The notes under the pieces were generated by a model that was given only the letters and a program-made list of their open reading frames with translations, was not told where the DNA came from and searched no databases. From Lewinella sp. IMCC34191 (lineage in GTDB: Bacteria; Bacteroidota; Bacteroidia; Chitinophagales; Saprospiraceae), in assembly GCF_003390935.1 (NCBI RefSeq), contig NZ_QNQZ01000014.1, positions 1 through 64,000 of the forward strand: a stretch of 64,000 nucleotides of DNA, written 5' to 3'. Shown here in pieces: positions 17,712-27,447 of the stretch (the first letter of the stretch is position 1; each line of letters begins with the position of its first letter). The position numbers and the translations under genes were made by a program.

Positions 17712-19529
17712 ATGCAATTTAAATCTCTACTTCGCAGTATCGGCCTTACCATGGGCCTGTGCCTGCTCTTCAGCGTATGCCACGCGCAAGGCCTGGTAGA
17801 TACTCCTTTCGGCTGGGCAACCAGCGGCGGAAGCGTTACCGGTGGCGGTAATGCGGCTCCGGTAACCGTCACGTCCAACTCGGCCTTCCGCTCCGCCGTG
17901 TCCGGCAGCAGCCCCAAAGTCGTCTACGTCAGCGGGACGATCGATCTTGGGGTGGCCAATATGGCCAACATCGGCTCCAACACCACCCTCGTCGGGCTGG
18001 GCAACAATGCCACCCTTCTCCACGGCGGCATCAAGCTCAGCGGGGTATCCAACGTCATCATCCGCAACCTCTTCCTCAAGGATGCCCGCGATCCCAACTG
18101 GCAGTGCGAAACGCCCACCGAGGGCGGACAACCCTCGAACTGCACGTCTTCCAACGCCGAGTACGACCTGCTGGTCATTCAGTCCCGCTCCTCCCGCATC
18201 TGGATCGATCACTGCTCCTTCGAGAACCACCAGACCAACGAGCTGGCCTACGACGGACAACTGGACATCAAAAACGGATCGGACTACATCACCGTATCCT
18301 ACTGCGTTTTCTCGAACAGCCGCAAAACCAACCTGATCGGATCGTCCAATTCCGACACCGGAAACTACCGCATTACCTGGGCCTACAACTGGTGGAACGG
18401 TACCCGTAGTCGCAACCCGATGATCCGGCACGGGCGGGTTCATATGCTCAATAACTACTTTAGCAATATAGGGGATTACGCCATCGGCGTCCGCATCAAT
18501 TCCCGCATCTACGCGGAGAGAAATTACTTTCTCAACGTTCGCAGACCGAGCACCCAGGGCGATGCCTCGGGGCAAATTCAGAACGTGGGGAATGCCTTCG
18601 TGAACAGCAATCCGAATAGCTTCGACGGGCAGGTGAGCAGCGTCGGGTGGACTCCCCCCTACAGCTACACCGCCCTCAGTGCCGGCCAGGTGCCGAGCCA
18701 CGTTCAGGCTAATGCCGGCGCGGGAAAGCTCAGCACCGGCGGTGGCGGCGGCGGATCGGGCGACCCCTCGTGCGGCACCTGTGGCAGTGGGATCGTCGAC
18801 GGTGGCGTTTACCGCATTACGCCGCGGCACGCCCAGGATAAAGCACTGGAACTCTATGATTTCAACTCCGCCAACGGGGCCAACGTCAATCAGTGGTCCT
18901 ACTGGGGAGGCGAATACCAGCACTGGGTAGCCGAAGACCGCGGCAGCGGATACTGGAGCTTCCACCCGCTGACCGCCACCGGACGTGCCATGGACGTGTG
19001 GAATATCTCCCCGGATAACGGAGCTAACATCGCCATTTGGGACTACTGGGGCGGGCCCGGACAACGCTGGTCCTTTGCCAACGCCGGCAGCGGTGGCTGG
19101 GTACGGATCATTTCCGAAAATTCCGGAAAATGCCTGGACGTGGAGGGAAGTAGTGCCGCCGACGGTGCCAATCTGCTGCAGTGGGACTGTATCGGTAACG
19201 CGCAGAACCAGATGTTCCGCTTCCAGTCCGTATCCGGAAATCTCCGGCTCAACACCTTCGGAGCAGCGACAACGGCTAGCCCAACCGCTTCCGGTATTTC
19301 CCTCTTCCCCAACCCTACCACCCAAACTTTTGAGGTGCTGTTGCCCGAGGCGGTAACCGACGACGTCGAACTGCAGATTTTCTCGGGGGTCGGCCAGTTG
19401 GTTCGCCGTCAGCCGCTGCGGAGCCGGAAGGAACGTATCGACGTAGCCGACCTGCAGGCGGGTGTATACTGGGTAGAAGTTCGCGGGGCCCATGTCAGCC
19501 ACCAACAAATCAAGCTCATCAAACAGTAA
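17712..19529 (+). CDS. Secreted pectate lyase (PL1) with ricin-type domain and T9SS tail
   Basis: A 605-aa exported enzyme predicted to cleave polygalacturonate by beta-elimination. The signal peptide ends near residue 26 (CHAQ). The PL1 parallel beta-helix at about 28-335 shows GFGWATSGG-like start residues (FGWATSGGS), the Ca-binding segment RIWIDHCSF and the catalytic-Arg region SRNPMIRHGRVHMLNNYF. A Gly-rich linker follows, then a ricin/CBM13-like beta-trefoil (about 360-515, with repeated W-Q units such as NQWSYWGGEYQHW). A type A sorting tail begins at SLFPNPTTQ. It is extracellular or surface-bound. It stands alone, with its own terminator, downstream of a MITE and an isolated promoter. 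Activity on pectin is established for the family; the ricin module's ligand is inference. Confidence 0.9.
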   Translation: MQFKSLLRSIGLTMGLCLLFSVCHAQGLVDTPFGWATSGGSVTGGGNAAPVTVTSNSAFRSAVSGSSPKVVYVSGTIDLGVANMANIGSNTTLVGLGNNATLLHGGIKLSGVSNVIIRNLFLKDARDPNWQCETPTEGGQPSNCTSSNAEYDLLVIQSRSSRIWIDHCSFENHQTNELAYDGQLDIKNGSDYITVSYCVFSNSRKTNLIGSSNSDTGNYRITWAYNWWNGTRSRNPMIRHGRVHMLNNYFSNIGDYAIGVRINSRIYAERNYFLNVRRPSTQGDASGQIQNVGNAFVNSNPNSFDGQVSSVGWTPPYSYTALSAGQVPSHVQANAGAGKLSTGGGGGGSGDPSCGTCGSGIVDGGVYRITPRHAQDKALELYDFNSANGANVNQWSYWGGEYQHWVAEDRGSGYWSFHPLTATGRAMDVWNISPDNGANIAIWDYWGGPGQRWSFANAGSGGWVRIISENSGKCLDVEGSSAADGANLLQWDCIGNAQNQMFRFQSVSGNLRLNTFGAATTASPTASGISLFPNPTTQTFEVLLPEAVTDDVELQIFSGVGQLVRRQPLRSRKERIDVADLQAGVYWVEVRGAHVSHQQIKLIKQ

Positions 19530-19549
19530 CCGCTACCAAGCCGAAGGAG

Positions 19550-19578
19550 GCGGGTGGTCCGTTGGGCCACCCGCTTTT
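19550..19578 (+). terminator. Rho-independent terminator of the pectate lyase gene
   Basis: GCGGGTGG (19550-19557) pairs with CCACCCGC (19567-19574), followed by TTTT. It starts 20 bp after the pectate lyase stop. Confidence 0.8.
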
Positions 19579-19605
19579 CTGTGCCGGACCGCGGCCCCTC
19601 TCTGT

Positions 19606-21177
19606 TTATCGGCTTGCCAACCGCCAAGTAACGACCGACCGGGCCGGAAGCACGTACGCGTCGGCGGTGGTGAACGTCCCGGCGTGGCGTAGGTCGTCCC
19701 CTTCGGCGTCGCTGGTGACGTACGCCCGAAAGTCGGCGTCGGTAGGGCCGCTTAGGCGAACCGGCTGCGGCTCCGGTCGCTGATTGACGAAGACGATCAC
19801 CCGGCTACCGTCCTCGTTTTCGTAGGCGGAGACGATCACCCCATCCGGAAAAGCTTCTTCAGCCGGCGTACCGTCCGCAAGTTCGATCGAAAGACGGGTG
19901 GCGCCGGGGCGCAGGAAATAAGAAAAGTTACCCACGGTCCACAGCAACTTCGAGTCGTAGATTTCCCCGGCGAACTTATCGTCGTCGGTATACACCAGCC
20001 CGTCTTTATAGTTACCGTTGCTCACGCCCAGCCACCACTGCCAGGAGCTGGCGTTGGCGAACAGAAAGTCGGCCTGCATCACGCGGGCGAGGTACAGCGC
20101 CGGGTCCATACCGAGATCGCGGCCAGGACCTTTAACTTCCTCGTTGTCCTCCAGCAGGCAGTACTCGCTGGCCATGTATTCCAGATCGGGGTTGATCCGT
20201 TGCAGCGCCGCCCACGCCTGCTGCCGGGTGCGGACGAGGTTTTCCACCGGCCAGGTGGAGAAGTAATCGTGGACCGCTACCTCCGGCGCGAGGTGTTCCA
20301 AGTCACCCAGATACAGCTCGGAAGCCGGGTCGAAGAAAGCCCGTAGCTGGTCGCTCCGCTGCCGCGGCCCCTTGTCGGACTTATAGAGGTATTCCACCTG
20401 GGCGGTTTCGGCGATCTCGATCTCGGTGCCTTCGATCCCGGCCCGGGTGAAGGCGGCATCGATCTCCCGGGTTACGGCCGCCAGCTCGTCGTTGTCGTAG
20501 GGGGTCCCTTCCTGCTTGCAGCACATCCACTCCCACTGGGGCTCGTTGAAGGGGCTGAGGAAATCGAACGTAATGCCGCCTTCCCGCTCCATCCCCTGTA
20601 CGATATCCACCAGGTAATCGGCGTAATCTCCATAGTACTCGGGTTTGAGATTGGATTCTTTACCATCCTCCGACCAGGCCTTCCCGTTGCGCGTCATCCA
20701 CACCGGGGGGCTGTTAACGAAGCCGATGAAGGTTGTTAACCCGCGTTCCTTCGCTGCCTGTAGCATCCAGCGCTGTCCGGCGTGGCGCGACCAGTCGTAG
20801 GTGCCGTCGGGGTTCCCGAAGGACTCGGCCCGCCGCCACTCGCTGGTGATGCCGCTGCCGTCGCCCTGCGCCTGACTGCCCGCCCCGATGTTGAAGCGCC
20901 AGGCCGTGAGACCGATGCCGCGGGGGTTGCCGGCCTCGTCCGTTTCCGCGCTGAAGAGCCAGTCGGCGATCTGACTGCGCTGCTCCTCCGGCCAGTTTTC
21001 ACCGATATACTGGATCGTCCAGGCATCGGAAGCGCCGAAGTTGTGGATGGTTTGGTAGCGGACGGCGGGGTCAAGGGTGTAGGTGAGTACCGCTTCGTCG
21101 GCCCCGGGTGGGGAGGGTACGCGACGGCAACCGAGAATCGAAACCGTTGCGATGAGCAAGAGAGAGCGAAGGATCAT
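19606..21177 (-). CDS. GH30-family glycoside hydrolase lipoprotein
   Basis: Retaining glycoside hydrolase of 523 aa. A lipoprotein signal with lipobox SILGC (Cys17) predicts membrane anchoring. The TIM barrel runs from about 30 to 430, with the acid/base Glu212 in SPFNEPQWEW and the nucleophile Glu338 in YMASEYCLL. A C-terminal beta domain (about 435-523) closes the protein, as is normal for GH30. The FGASDAWTIQ opening and the many Trp residues are closest, from memory, to GH30 enzymes acting on beta-1,6-linked galactan or glucan, but the exact linkage is uncertain. It converges with the pectate lyase gene, suggesting related pectin or arabinogalactan breakdown. A dispersed motif copy lies 41 bp upstream of the start. 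Confidence 0.87.
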   Translation of the reverse strand: MILRSLLLIATVSILGCRRVPSPPGADEAVLTYTLDPAVRYQTIHNFGASDAWTIQYIGENWPEEQRSQIADWLFSAETDEAGNPRGIGLTAWRFNIGAGSQAQGDGSGITSEWRRAESFGNPDGTYDWSRHAGQRWMLQAAKERGLTTFIGFVNSPPVWMTRNGKAWSEDGKESNLKPEYYGDYADYLVDIVQGMEREGGITFDFLSPFNEPQWEWMCCKQEGTPYDNDELAAVTREIDAAFTRAGIEGTEIEIAETAQVEYLYKSDKGPRQRSDQLRAFFDPASELYLGDLEHLAPEVAVHDYFSTWPVENLVRTRQQAWAALQRINPDLEYMASEYCLLEDNEEVKGPGRDLGMDPALYLARVMQADFLFANASSWQWWLGVSNGNYKDGLVYTDDDKFAGEIYDSKLLWTVGNFSYFLRPGATRLSIELADGTPAEEAFPDGVIVSAYENEDGSRVIVFVNQRPEPQPVRLSGPTDADFRAYVTSDAEGDDLRHAGTFTTADAYVLPARSVVTWRLASR

Positions 21178-21531
21178 GGGTCTAATAAAGCCATTCTTTT
21201 CCTTTACCTGCTCAATTTCCTGCGCTCCGCCGCCAAAAATCTGCCTCAGGGAGTAACGATCTTAAAATCGATAGCATAAAGGGATACGCTACAAGTTTGC
21301 ACGCAAAAAATGCTTTTGGAAATCCTATTCCATTTTATACGGACCAAAAGCGGATCGGTTGATTTTGCTTCCGTAGGCAGATCTTCGGTTCAAGCAAGGA
21401 ATTACTCGTCATTAGCATTACTGGAATTATTCGGCCGCCGCTGATTTTATCCATACGATACAATTTTAAATCTTGAGTATCGCATATCTTGGTAATTGTA
21501 AAGAATTGAACCACACTAGAACACACCCCTT
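21178..21531. other. Divergent intergenic region
   Basis: This gap separates the GH30 gene (minus) and the laminin-B-like gene (plus). It holds dispersed motif copy 5 near the GH30 start and an AT-rich segment at 21300-21500. A TATCTTGG at 21485-21492 resembles a -7 box for the plus-strand gene. No small gene is supported. Confidence 0.45.
21218..21234 (+). repeat. Dispersed motif copy 5
   Basis: TCCTGCGCTCCGCCGCC, 41 bp upstream of the GH30 start codon. Confidence 0.65.
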
Positions 21532-22851
21532 ATGCAATCACGTATACTCCCTTTTATTCTAGTTCTGCTGACCCTTCCTTTTGAAGGACGCGCGCAAGTA
21601 TCCGATGACTTCGAAAATAACTCCCCGAACGGCTGGTATTCGGAAGGCGATGGAAGCTTTTCCGTCAGCCAGGAAATCGACGATCCGAACTACAGTTTTA
21701 AAATCGTGGATAACGCCACCGGCGACTACAACTACGCGATCGCGCCCGCCCGCTATCTAGGTGACTGGTCCGCCGCCACCTCGAATGATACGCTGGGGGT
21801 CGACTTTTACGTACGTACTTCCACTACCCTCTTCGACTTCGAAGCCCCCACCTACGAAATCAGCGGGCCGGGAGGGCGGGCCACGGCGCTGCCCGGGGTA
21901 TTCCTTCCGGCCGATACGTGGGTGCGGCAAAGTATTTCGCTGAACGAAGCGGACTGGACCCTGGAAGAAGGGGAGTGGGAAGCCTTACTGTCATCCGTCA
22001 CCCTCTTGCGTGTCCTCACCGAATACCGGACGGGCCCCGAAGACATTTTCTTGGACAATGTCGTACTGAGCTTCAATCCGCAACGCAGCGACTTCTCCGA
22101 GGGGGTTTGCTCCACCTTCGAGGACGGTACGCTGGATGGCTGGCGCTTCGTGAACAACGGGGCCATTCGCATCGACTCCCTGGACGGCAACCCCGGGCGG
22201 GGCGCGGGGGTGGCCGACCTTACCGGTGTGACCGGTACGGCCCTGGCTCCGGCAAAATTCTGGGGAGACTGGTCCGGCCTCCAGGATAGTGGTTACCTGC
22301 AGTTCGACCTGCGCATCGATAATACCTCCGGCGGGGAGATCGACAAACAGTACTTGATCAAGGTCAGCAACGAAACCGCCTCGGCGTATGTACTCCCGGA
22401 AACCTCGGAACTCTCCTCCGCCCTGGACGCATGGCACACTTTCCGCTTTTACATCAACGAAGACGATTGGACGGTCACCGAGGGCACCTGGGAAGAGTTG
22501 GTGGAAAACGTGGAAGAAGTGAACCTGGAGATCGAATTCGTGGTCGGTAACGAACGCGCCTCGCTCGACAACTTCTGCCTGCAGCCCGCGGATGCGGTCA
22601 GTGCGGCCAACGAGCCCTTTACCGACGAGCGTATCCGCGTCGTTCCTAATCCCAGCGCCGGCCCGCTTCGCATCACCTCCCCCGAGCACCGCATTCTTTC
22701 GGTCACGCTGCTTGACATCTCCGGGCGGGAATTGCGACACCAACCCGTCGAAGCCTTCGAATACACCCTCCAGCACGATCACCGCGGGCCGGCGATCGTG
22801 CGCATCACCACCCCGGCGGGGTCCGTGTACCGGAGGGTACTGCTTCGCTAG
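21532..22851 (+). CDS. Secreted protein with two laminin-B-like domains, T9SS type A
   Basis: A 439-aa exported protein with a signal peptide to about residue 22 (GRAQ). Two homologous domains of about 160 residues follow: residues 23-180 and 190-355. Each starts with a DDFEN/STFEDG-(N/D)GW motif, contains LGDW/WGDWSG and a YIxExDW/LNEADWT strand, and ends in an LDN motif. This is typical of laminin-B/CBM-like sandwiches. The last ~75 residues are a type A sorting tail (RVVPNPSAGP). The duplication suggests two carbohydrate- or matrix-binding sites on a secreted protein (inference). No catalytic motif is seen. Its stop codon directly abuts the stop of the convergent gene at 22852. Confidence 0.8.
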   Translation: MQSRILPFILVLLTLPFEGRAQVSDDFENNSPNGWYSEGDGSFSVSQEIDDPNYSFKIVDNATGDYNYAIAPARYLGDWSAATSNDTLGVDFYVRTSTTLFDFEAPTYEISGPGGRATALPGVFLPADTWVRQSISLNEADWTLEEGEWEALLSSVTLLRVLTEYRTGPEDIFLDNVVLSFNPQRSDFSEGVCSTFEDGTLDGWRFVNNGAIRIDSLDGNPGRGAGVADLTGVTGTALAPAKFWGDWSGLQDSGYLQFDLRIDNTSGGEIDKQYLIKVSNETASAYVLPETSELSSALDAWHTFRFYINEDDWTVTEGTWEELVENVEEVNLEIEFVVGNERASLDNFCLQPADAVSAANEPFTDERIRVVPNPSAGPLRITSPEHRILSVTLLDISGRELRHQPVEAFEYTLQHDHRGPAIVRITTPAGSVYRRVLLR

Positions 22852-23697
22852 CTACAGGTAATCCAGGGTCTCTACCATCCGGTACTTCGGACTCCGACTG
22901 AAAAAATCCCGGAAGAAAGCCGCGTGGCTGGCCCCCGTGAGGATGAATACCCGGTCGTCGGGCGTCAGGTCCAGTCGGTTCAGATTACTGTACATGCGGA
23001 GGTTTCGCTGGTAGTACTTCGCCGCCTCGTCCGCGCCCTCGAAGTTGCCGTCGGTGCCGGCGTAGGTCAGGATGTCGGCGTTGACGGTGATCAGAAAATC
23101 CAGAAACGGATCCTCGTTCATCATGCGGAGGCGGTCACGCACCGTCAGGGAATCGTCGTTGAAGTTGGCGTATTCCGGGTGGTCGACGAAGGGGTTGCGC
23201 GCGTAAGCCGCTACGGTGGTGGAATCAATCGCATTGTCGATCTCCTGCCCGATGCGGTAGTTGTAATTCAGTTTATGGTCGATGCCGTAGATCCGTTCGG
23301 TGCCGCTCAGGCGGCCTACCTCGTAGGCCAGCAACTCGATTTCCGTAGGGTCCGTGATGGCCATATCCGGGTCGGCCAGGTAGGCGGCGTACGCCGAATC
23401 CAGCTCTCCCTGCCGCTGGGGCATCATTTCGACCACGATGACCGTCGGATCGAAGGCGGCAAGGTCGATCGCTATGGCGTGTACCCGGGCCACGTTCTCC
23501 CGGTCGTTCTCGTCAAATTCGGTACTGTTGGCATCGGGGGTGTAACCCATGTGAAAGGTGCCGACGTTGAGTACCCGCACTTTATCGGCCGGAATGGTAC
23601 CGGTCGTGACCTCCGCGGCCGTAGGGAGTTCGGTCTCCTGACGCTCGCAGGTGGCCAGCACTAATGGGGAAAGGGCAAATAGTAGAAACTTGATCAT
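22852..23697 (-). CDS. DUF5694-like protein, probable lipoprotein
   Basis: A 281-aa exported protein. The N-terminus (MIKFLLFALSPLVLATCERQ) is a lipoprotein-type signal with Cys18, although the lipobox LATC is slightly atypical. The mature part begins RVLNVGTFHMGYTPD and contains VIVVEMMPQRQ, YGIDHKLNYN and a late VFILTGASHAAFF. This resembles DUF5694 and more distantly the TraB/PrgY-like fold, where conserved Glu and His residues suggest a metal-dependent hydrolase. Function is unproven. The stop abuts that of the convergent 21532-22851 gene, so no terminator separates them. Confidence 0.75.
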   Translation of the reverse strand: MIKFLLFALSPLVLATCERQETELPTAAEVTTGTIPADKVRVLNVGTFHMGYTPDANSTEFDENDRENVARVHAIAIDLAAFDPTVIVVEMMPQRQGELDSAYAAYLADPDMAITDPTEIELLAYEVGRLSGTERIYGIDHKLNYNYRIGQEIDNAIDSTTVAAYARNPFVDHPEYANFNDDSLTVRDRLRMMNEDPFLDFLITVNADILTYAGTDGNFEGADEAAKYYQRNLRMYSNLNRLDLTPDDRVFILTGASHAAFFRDFFSRSPKYRMVETLDYL

Positions 23698-23760
23698 TGT
23701 CTCGGACTTGGGTTAGCGTGAAGGACGGCAGCAATGCGGATACGCTGCACGGTCTTTTTT

Positions 23761-23777
23761 TCCTGCGCTCCGGCGCA
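23761..23777 (+). repeat. Dispersed motif copy 6, hairpin form
   Basis: TCCTGCGCTCCGGCGCA is a variant in which TGCGC-tccg-GCGCA forms a perfect 5-bp hairpin, flanked by T6 on the left and A6 on the right, like a short bidirectional terminator. It lies 63 bp upstream of the DUF5694-like gene. Confidence 0.6.
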
Positions 23778-23929
23778 AAAAAATATGGTAGTCGGGTGCT
23801 GACGGCGTACGGTGTAGTCGAATCTGTAAATCGTACAAAGCAGGCGGGTGCCGTGACCCGCCCCCCAAATGGGCTACTGTAACAACTGCGGCCCGGACGG
23901 CATGAAAAGGCAGTCAACTACCCTTTGCT

Positions 23930-26686
23930 ATGTTCCGAGCCTTGCTCTTGCTTTACACCCTATTCCCCCTACTCCTCACCGCGCAGTCTGGCCGGCTGGA
24001 CGTGTTTCGCCCCGGCACCCAGGTGACCTACTACGAGAGTGGCTGCGGTACCGTCCCCGCCGAAGCGGCGGGCAAGCTCAACTGGTGCCCGGAATATCCC
24101 TACGGGCCGCAGGCCGTAGTTACGCGCAGTACCGGGCTAAGCGGAAACCGCGTGACCGGGGCCTACCCGAACTACTTCAACGACGCGGAGATCTTCGGTA
24201 CCGACGAAGGGATATCCATCCGTAAGGCGGACGGCACCTTCGAGAACGTTCCCTACGACGCGCTGGGCCTGATTTCCCGGTACACGAATGCGCCCTCCAT
24301 ACTGGACGGCTGGGTACGTCCGGACGGGGTATTCGTTTTTATTCCCAGCCCGGTCGATTACTACAAGGACCGCGACGTGTTCCTGTATAACCTCGTGACC
24401 AAGGAATCGACGACCATTGCCGTTTCCGACCGGTCGAATTACGAGGCTTTCATGCCAAAATATTTGGTCGGCAACCCCACTACCGGGACCACCTACATTG
24501 CCGCCCACCACGACGATTTCTTTACCAGCCGCGAGCAAATCTTTCATCTCCACGCCTCCGGCGCTATTTACACGAGCGACTACGACCTGCCCGCCAACAC
24601 GGTGAGCCAAGACTACCTCCCCGTGGGAGAAATGGTCCTGATAAACGGGACGGCCTACATCGGATCGGCGTACGGCATTTCCGCTTACGACTACTACGGT
24701 AACCCGGTAGCGGATTACGGAACGGCCCTCGGATTAACGTACGGCGCGGACGTTTCCGCGCTCGTAGCGGCGCCCGACGGCTATCTCTGGCTCGCCGCAC
24801 GGCAGCCGACCGGCTCCCGCCTCATCCGCCTTAACCCCGCAGACAGTACGTACCAGTCCTTCACGACAAACGTACCCGGTACCGGCACGCCGCTGCTGTT
24901 CACCGACCTGGCCGTGCTGGATAACGGTGACGTCACCGCCGTGGCCGAAAACTACGCGGGCGTGATCGACCTGGCGTGGCAGCAGAGCAACCCGGGGTGG
25001 ACGTTCCGTTCCCTGGCCGACCTGAGCCAGCTTGCCCCGCCGGTGACGCACGGACCGGTCAGCGTGACCCGTGAGCACGGGCGCATATACTACGCCGTGG
25101 ATAATTCCGCGGGGGTGCGGGACCGGGGGGCCGATATCCTGGTCCGGGCGGGGCAGCAGTGGTCCTCGGTGAACGACGACGGCACGGCTGGTGCGGCCGT
25201 CAGCGACCTCCGCCAGTTCGATCAGCTGGAAAGCGACGGTCGCGGCGGGGTATACGCCATCAGTAACGAGCACGACATCATCGGGCGGATGGACGCTAGC
25301 GGTACAATGCAGCGGTTCGACAACGGCCGGGGTATCCATTCCCCGCCCGCGGTGTACGCCGGCGACCAGCTGGCCTACGTAAATCAGCGTTCCTGGCTGT
25401 CCAGGTGGACGTCGACTGATTTTTCCTCGACCCAGTCGCTGCCGTCGGACATCGCCCGTTCCGACCTCGCCAGTAACTACGGCCGGGCACTGACCTTTTT
25501 TCAGCCGCAGCAAGGCCTGTATCGACGGTATCTGAACGGCACCTTGCTCGGGAGGCACCCGCTCGACCCCTCCCTCGATTATTCCTCCTATACCAAATTC
25601 GTTTCCGATCGCGACGGAAATGCGTGGCTCGCCCGCAACAACAAGTCCTACCGCTTACCGCTTGCCGGCAATTCTCCGGTCGTGCGCTACGACCTTGCCC
25701 GCGGCACCACCGTACCGCTATCGGCACCCTACGTAGGCACCCTACAGGAGTTGCTGGCCGCCCCCGCCGGCGGCGTGTACCTGGTGGGCACCCAGGGCGT
25801 AGCCTATCTAAACGGCAATACGACGAAATCCTTTACTTCGTCCGACCACGGATCCATGACCAAAATCATCGCGGCGGCGGTGGATAGCCGGGGAAGCTTA
25901 CACTTGCTTAGGTCAGACCATCAGGTCATGCGCCTGGACGATCTCCCCACTTCGCCGTCCCTTACCAATCTGTACGGCAACCAGGATTACGCCGCGTTTG
26001 AAGTAAATTATTGGTCCGACATCACCGTCGACACCAACGGTGACACCTGGGTATCCGCCGCGAACCGGCTCTTCCGCTTTGGTGGGTATACCAGCTCCCC
26101 GGGCTACCTGAATACCTCCACCAAATTCACCGTTTCCGGATTTGTCTACAGCGACCGGAATAAAAACGGCCGGCCCGACCCGGGAGAAGGTATCGCCAAG
26201 CAATCCGTGCAGCTGACCGTCGGCAAAACCGTATCCACTACCTACACCGATGCTACGGGCCGGTACCGCTTTCCGCTTTCGCGGGCCAATACGGTTTACG
26301 ACCTTTCCACGTCGGCCGGTACGACTTCCCCGGCCCTTCGGGGCAGCGTGCCCGTGTACGATACGCAGCGCCCGTACGCCGGCCCCGATTTTCTCTACAA
26401 GCGGACGTTGTCCTTCGCGAAGCAGACGTCCACCCCTCCGTCCGCAGCGTCGCAAGATTTACGGGTAAAGGTATACCCCAATCCGGCTACGGAATTTATC
26501 GTGGTTGAATCCAACGACGTAGCGGACTATATCCGGTTAATGGACGTCAACGGACGAATAGTGGCCGAGGCCCGCCCGACGGATACCCACCACCGCCTAC
26601 CCACCACGCAATTGCCCGCCGGGGCTTACGTGTTACGGGTCGATGCGGATGGAGAATCACATCCACGCAAAATCATTATTCGGTAA
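23930..26686 (+). CDS. Large secreted propeller-like protein, T9SS type A
   Basis: A 918-aa exported protein with a signal peptide to about residue 19. Residues about 20-730 show repeated short beta motifs of the kind found in two-component-regulator propellers (for example DGYLWLAARQP, DGNAWLARNN and GGVYLVGTQG), consistent with one or two beta propellers. At about 745-835 is an SdrD-B/Cna-B-like domain (VSGFVYSDRNKNGRPDPGEG). The last ~75 residues are a type A sorting tail (VKVYPNPATEF). There is no kinase or catalytic part, so it looks like a secreted propeller rather than a sensor. It converges with the ABC gene. The ligand is unknown. Confidence 0.8.
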   Translation: MFRALLLLYTLFPLLLTAQSGRLDVFRPGTQVTYYESGCGTVPAEAAGKLNWCPEYPYGPQAVVTRSTGLSGNRVTGAYPNYFNDAEIFGTDEGISIRKADGTFENVPYDALGLISRYTNAPSILDGWVRPDGVFVFIPSPVDYYKDRDVFLYNLVTKESTTIAVSDRSNYEAFMPKYLVGNPTTGTTYIAAHHDDFFTSREQIFHLHASGAIYTSDYDLPANTVSQDYLPVGEMVLINGTAYIGSAYGISAYDYYGNPVADYGTALGLTYGADVSALVAAPDGYLWLAARQPTGSRLIRLNPADSTYQSFTTNVPGTGTPLLFTDLAVLDNGDVTAVAENYAGVIDLAWQQSNPGWTFRSLADLSQLAPPVTHGPVSVTREHGRIYYAVDNSAGVRDRGADILVRAGQQWSSVNDDGTAGAAVSDLRQFDQLESDGRGGVYAISNEHDIIGRMDASGTMQRFDNGRGIHSPPAVYAGDQLAYVNQRSWLSRWTSTDFSSTQSLPSDIARSDLASNYGRALTFFQPQQGLYRRYLNGTLLGRHPLDPSLDYSSYTKFVSDRDGNAWLARNNKSYRLPLAGNSPVVRYDLARGTTVPLSAPYVGTLQELLAAPAGGVYLVGTQGVAYLNGNTTKSFTSSDHGSMTKIIAAAVDSRGSLHLLRSDHQVMRLDDLPTSPSLTNLYGNQDYAAFEVNYWSDITVDTNGDTWVSAANRLFRFGGYTSSPGYLNTSTKFTVSGFVYSDRNKNGRPDPGEGIAKQSVQLTVGKTVSTTYTDATGRYRFPLSRANTVYDLSTSAGTTSPALRGSVPVYDTQRPYAGPDFLYKRTLSFAKQTSTPPSAASQDLRVKVYPNPATEFIVVESNDVADYIRLMDVNGRIVAEARPTDTHHRLPTTQLPAGAYVLRVDADGESHPRKIIIR

Positions 26687-26745
26687 AACCGGGAATATGT
26701 GCCCGCCCCTAATCCTTAATGCTTCCCGTGTGACGGACGGATGGT

Positions 26746-27447
26746 TTAGCGCCGGGGCGCAGGAGAAAAATGATCCGGCAAATAGCCAAGCTCCGTCAGT
26801 TCCCCCGGGTCCCGCAGCAGCCGAATGCGCCGGTCCACGATGAGGTACAGCGTATCGGCCACGTCCAGCACGGTACGGTACTGGTGGTCGGAAAGCAGTA
26901 CGCCCTTGCGTGCGCGAGCCTTGCGTAGCGCGTCCAGCAGCAGCTCGTTGTGTACGGGCATCACGTTGGAGAAGGGTTCGTCGAGCACGGTGTAGCGGGT
27001 ATCCGCCCCGAGGGCGATGAGGCAGAGCAGCAGGCGGGCCGTACCCAGGGAGAGGGTTTCGAGGCGGTCATCCGCTTGGGACTGAAATAGGGGATACTCC
27101 GCGAGGAATCGCTCCCGCTCCAGCCCGTAGTACTTCAAATAGCGGGCGACGGTCAGCTGCGGCGGGTGGCTGGCCCGCTGGGGCACGTAGTTGATCAGGC
27201 CCGGGCGGAGGTGGGGGTGACGTACGAAGGATCCGTCCACCGTAATGCTCAGATTCCGGTCAGGGTACATTCCGAATACCGCCCGAAACACGGAGGATTT
27301 ACCGGTACCGTTGCGACCTAAAAGGGCCGTCACGCCGCGGCTGGCGACCGCTAGCGTCGAAGCCTCAAGCACGCGCTGGTTACCGTAGATAATCTGTATC
27401 TGCTCCAGCAACAGCCGTTCCGCGGGGGAGCTTCTCATCGTACCCAC
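26746..27447 (-). CDS. ABC transporter ATP-binding protein
   Basis: A 233-aa ATPase subunit. Walker A is LLGRNGTGKSS (about 38-48), the Q-loop lies in NYVPQRA, Walker B is YTVLDEPFSN, and the switch His is in LLSDHQYRT. The signature reads LSLGT instead of LSGGQ, a reduced form that may lower ATPase coupling. The start overlaps the end of the upstream 99-aa membrane protein by 13 bp, which indicates translational coupling, so that protein is the likely membrane partner. The substrate is unknown. The C-terminal codons are formed from a dispersed motif copy. Confidence 0.87.
   Translation of the reverse strand: MGTMRSSPAERLLLEQIQIIYGNQRVLEASTLAVASRGVTALLGRNGTGKSSVFRAVFGMYPDRNLSITVDGSFVRHPHLRPGLINYVPQRASHPPQLTVARYLKYYGLERERFLAEYPLFQSQADDRLETLSLGTARLLLCLIALGADTRYTVLDEPFSNVMPVHNELLLDALRKARARKGVLLSDHQYRTVLDVADTLYLIVDRRIRLLRDPGELTELGYLPDHFSPAPRR
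26748..26764 (-). repeat. Dispersed motif copy 7 (3' end of the ABC gene)
   Basis: AGCGCCGGGGCGCAGGA, followed by GAAAAA. It supplies the last codons of the ABC ATPase. Confidence 0.5.

Noticed and set aside
17727-19508. 593-aa open frame antisense to the pectate lyase
   Set aside because: It mirrors the lyase codons in a GC-rich genome and has no start context or recognisable family. The sense frame has a complete PL1 fold and signal peptide.
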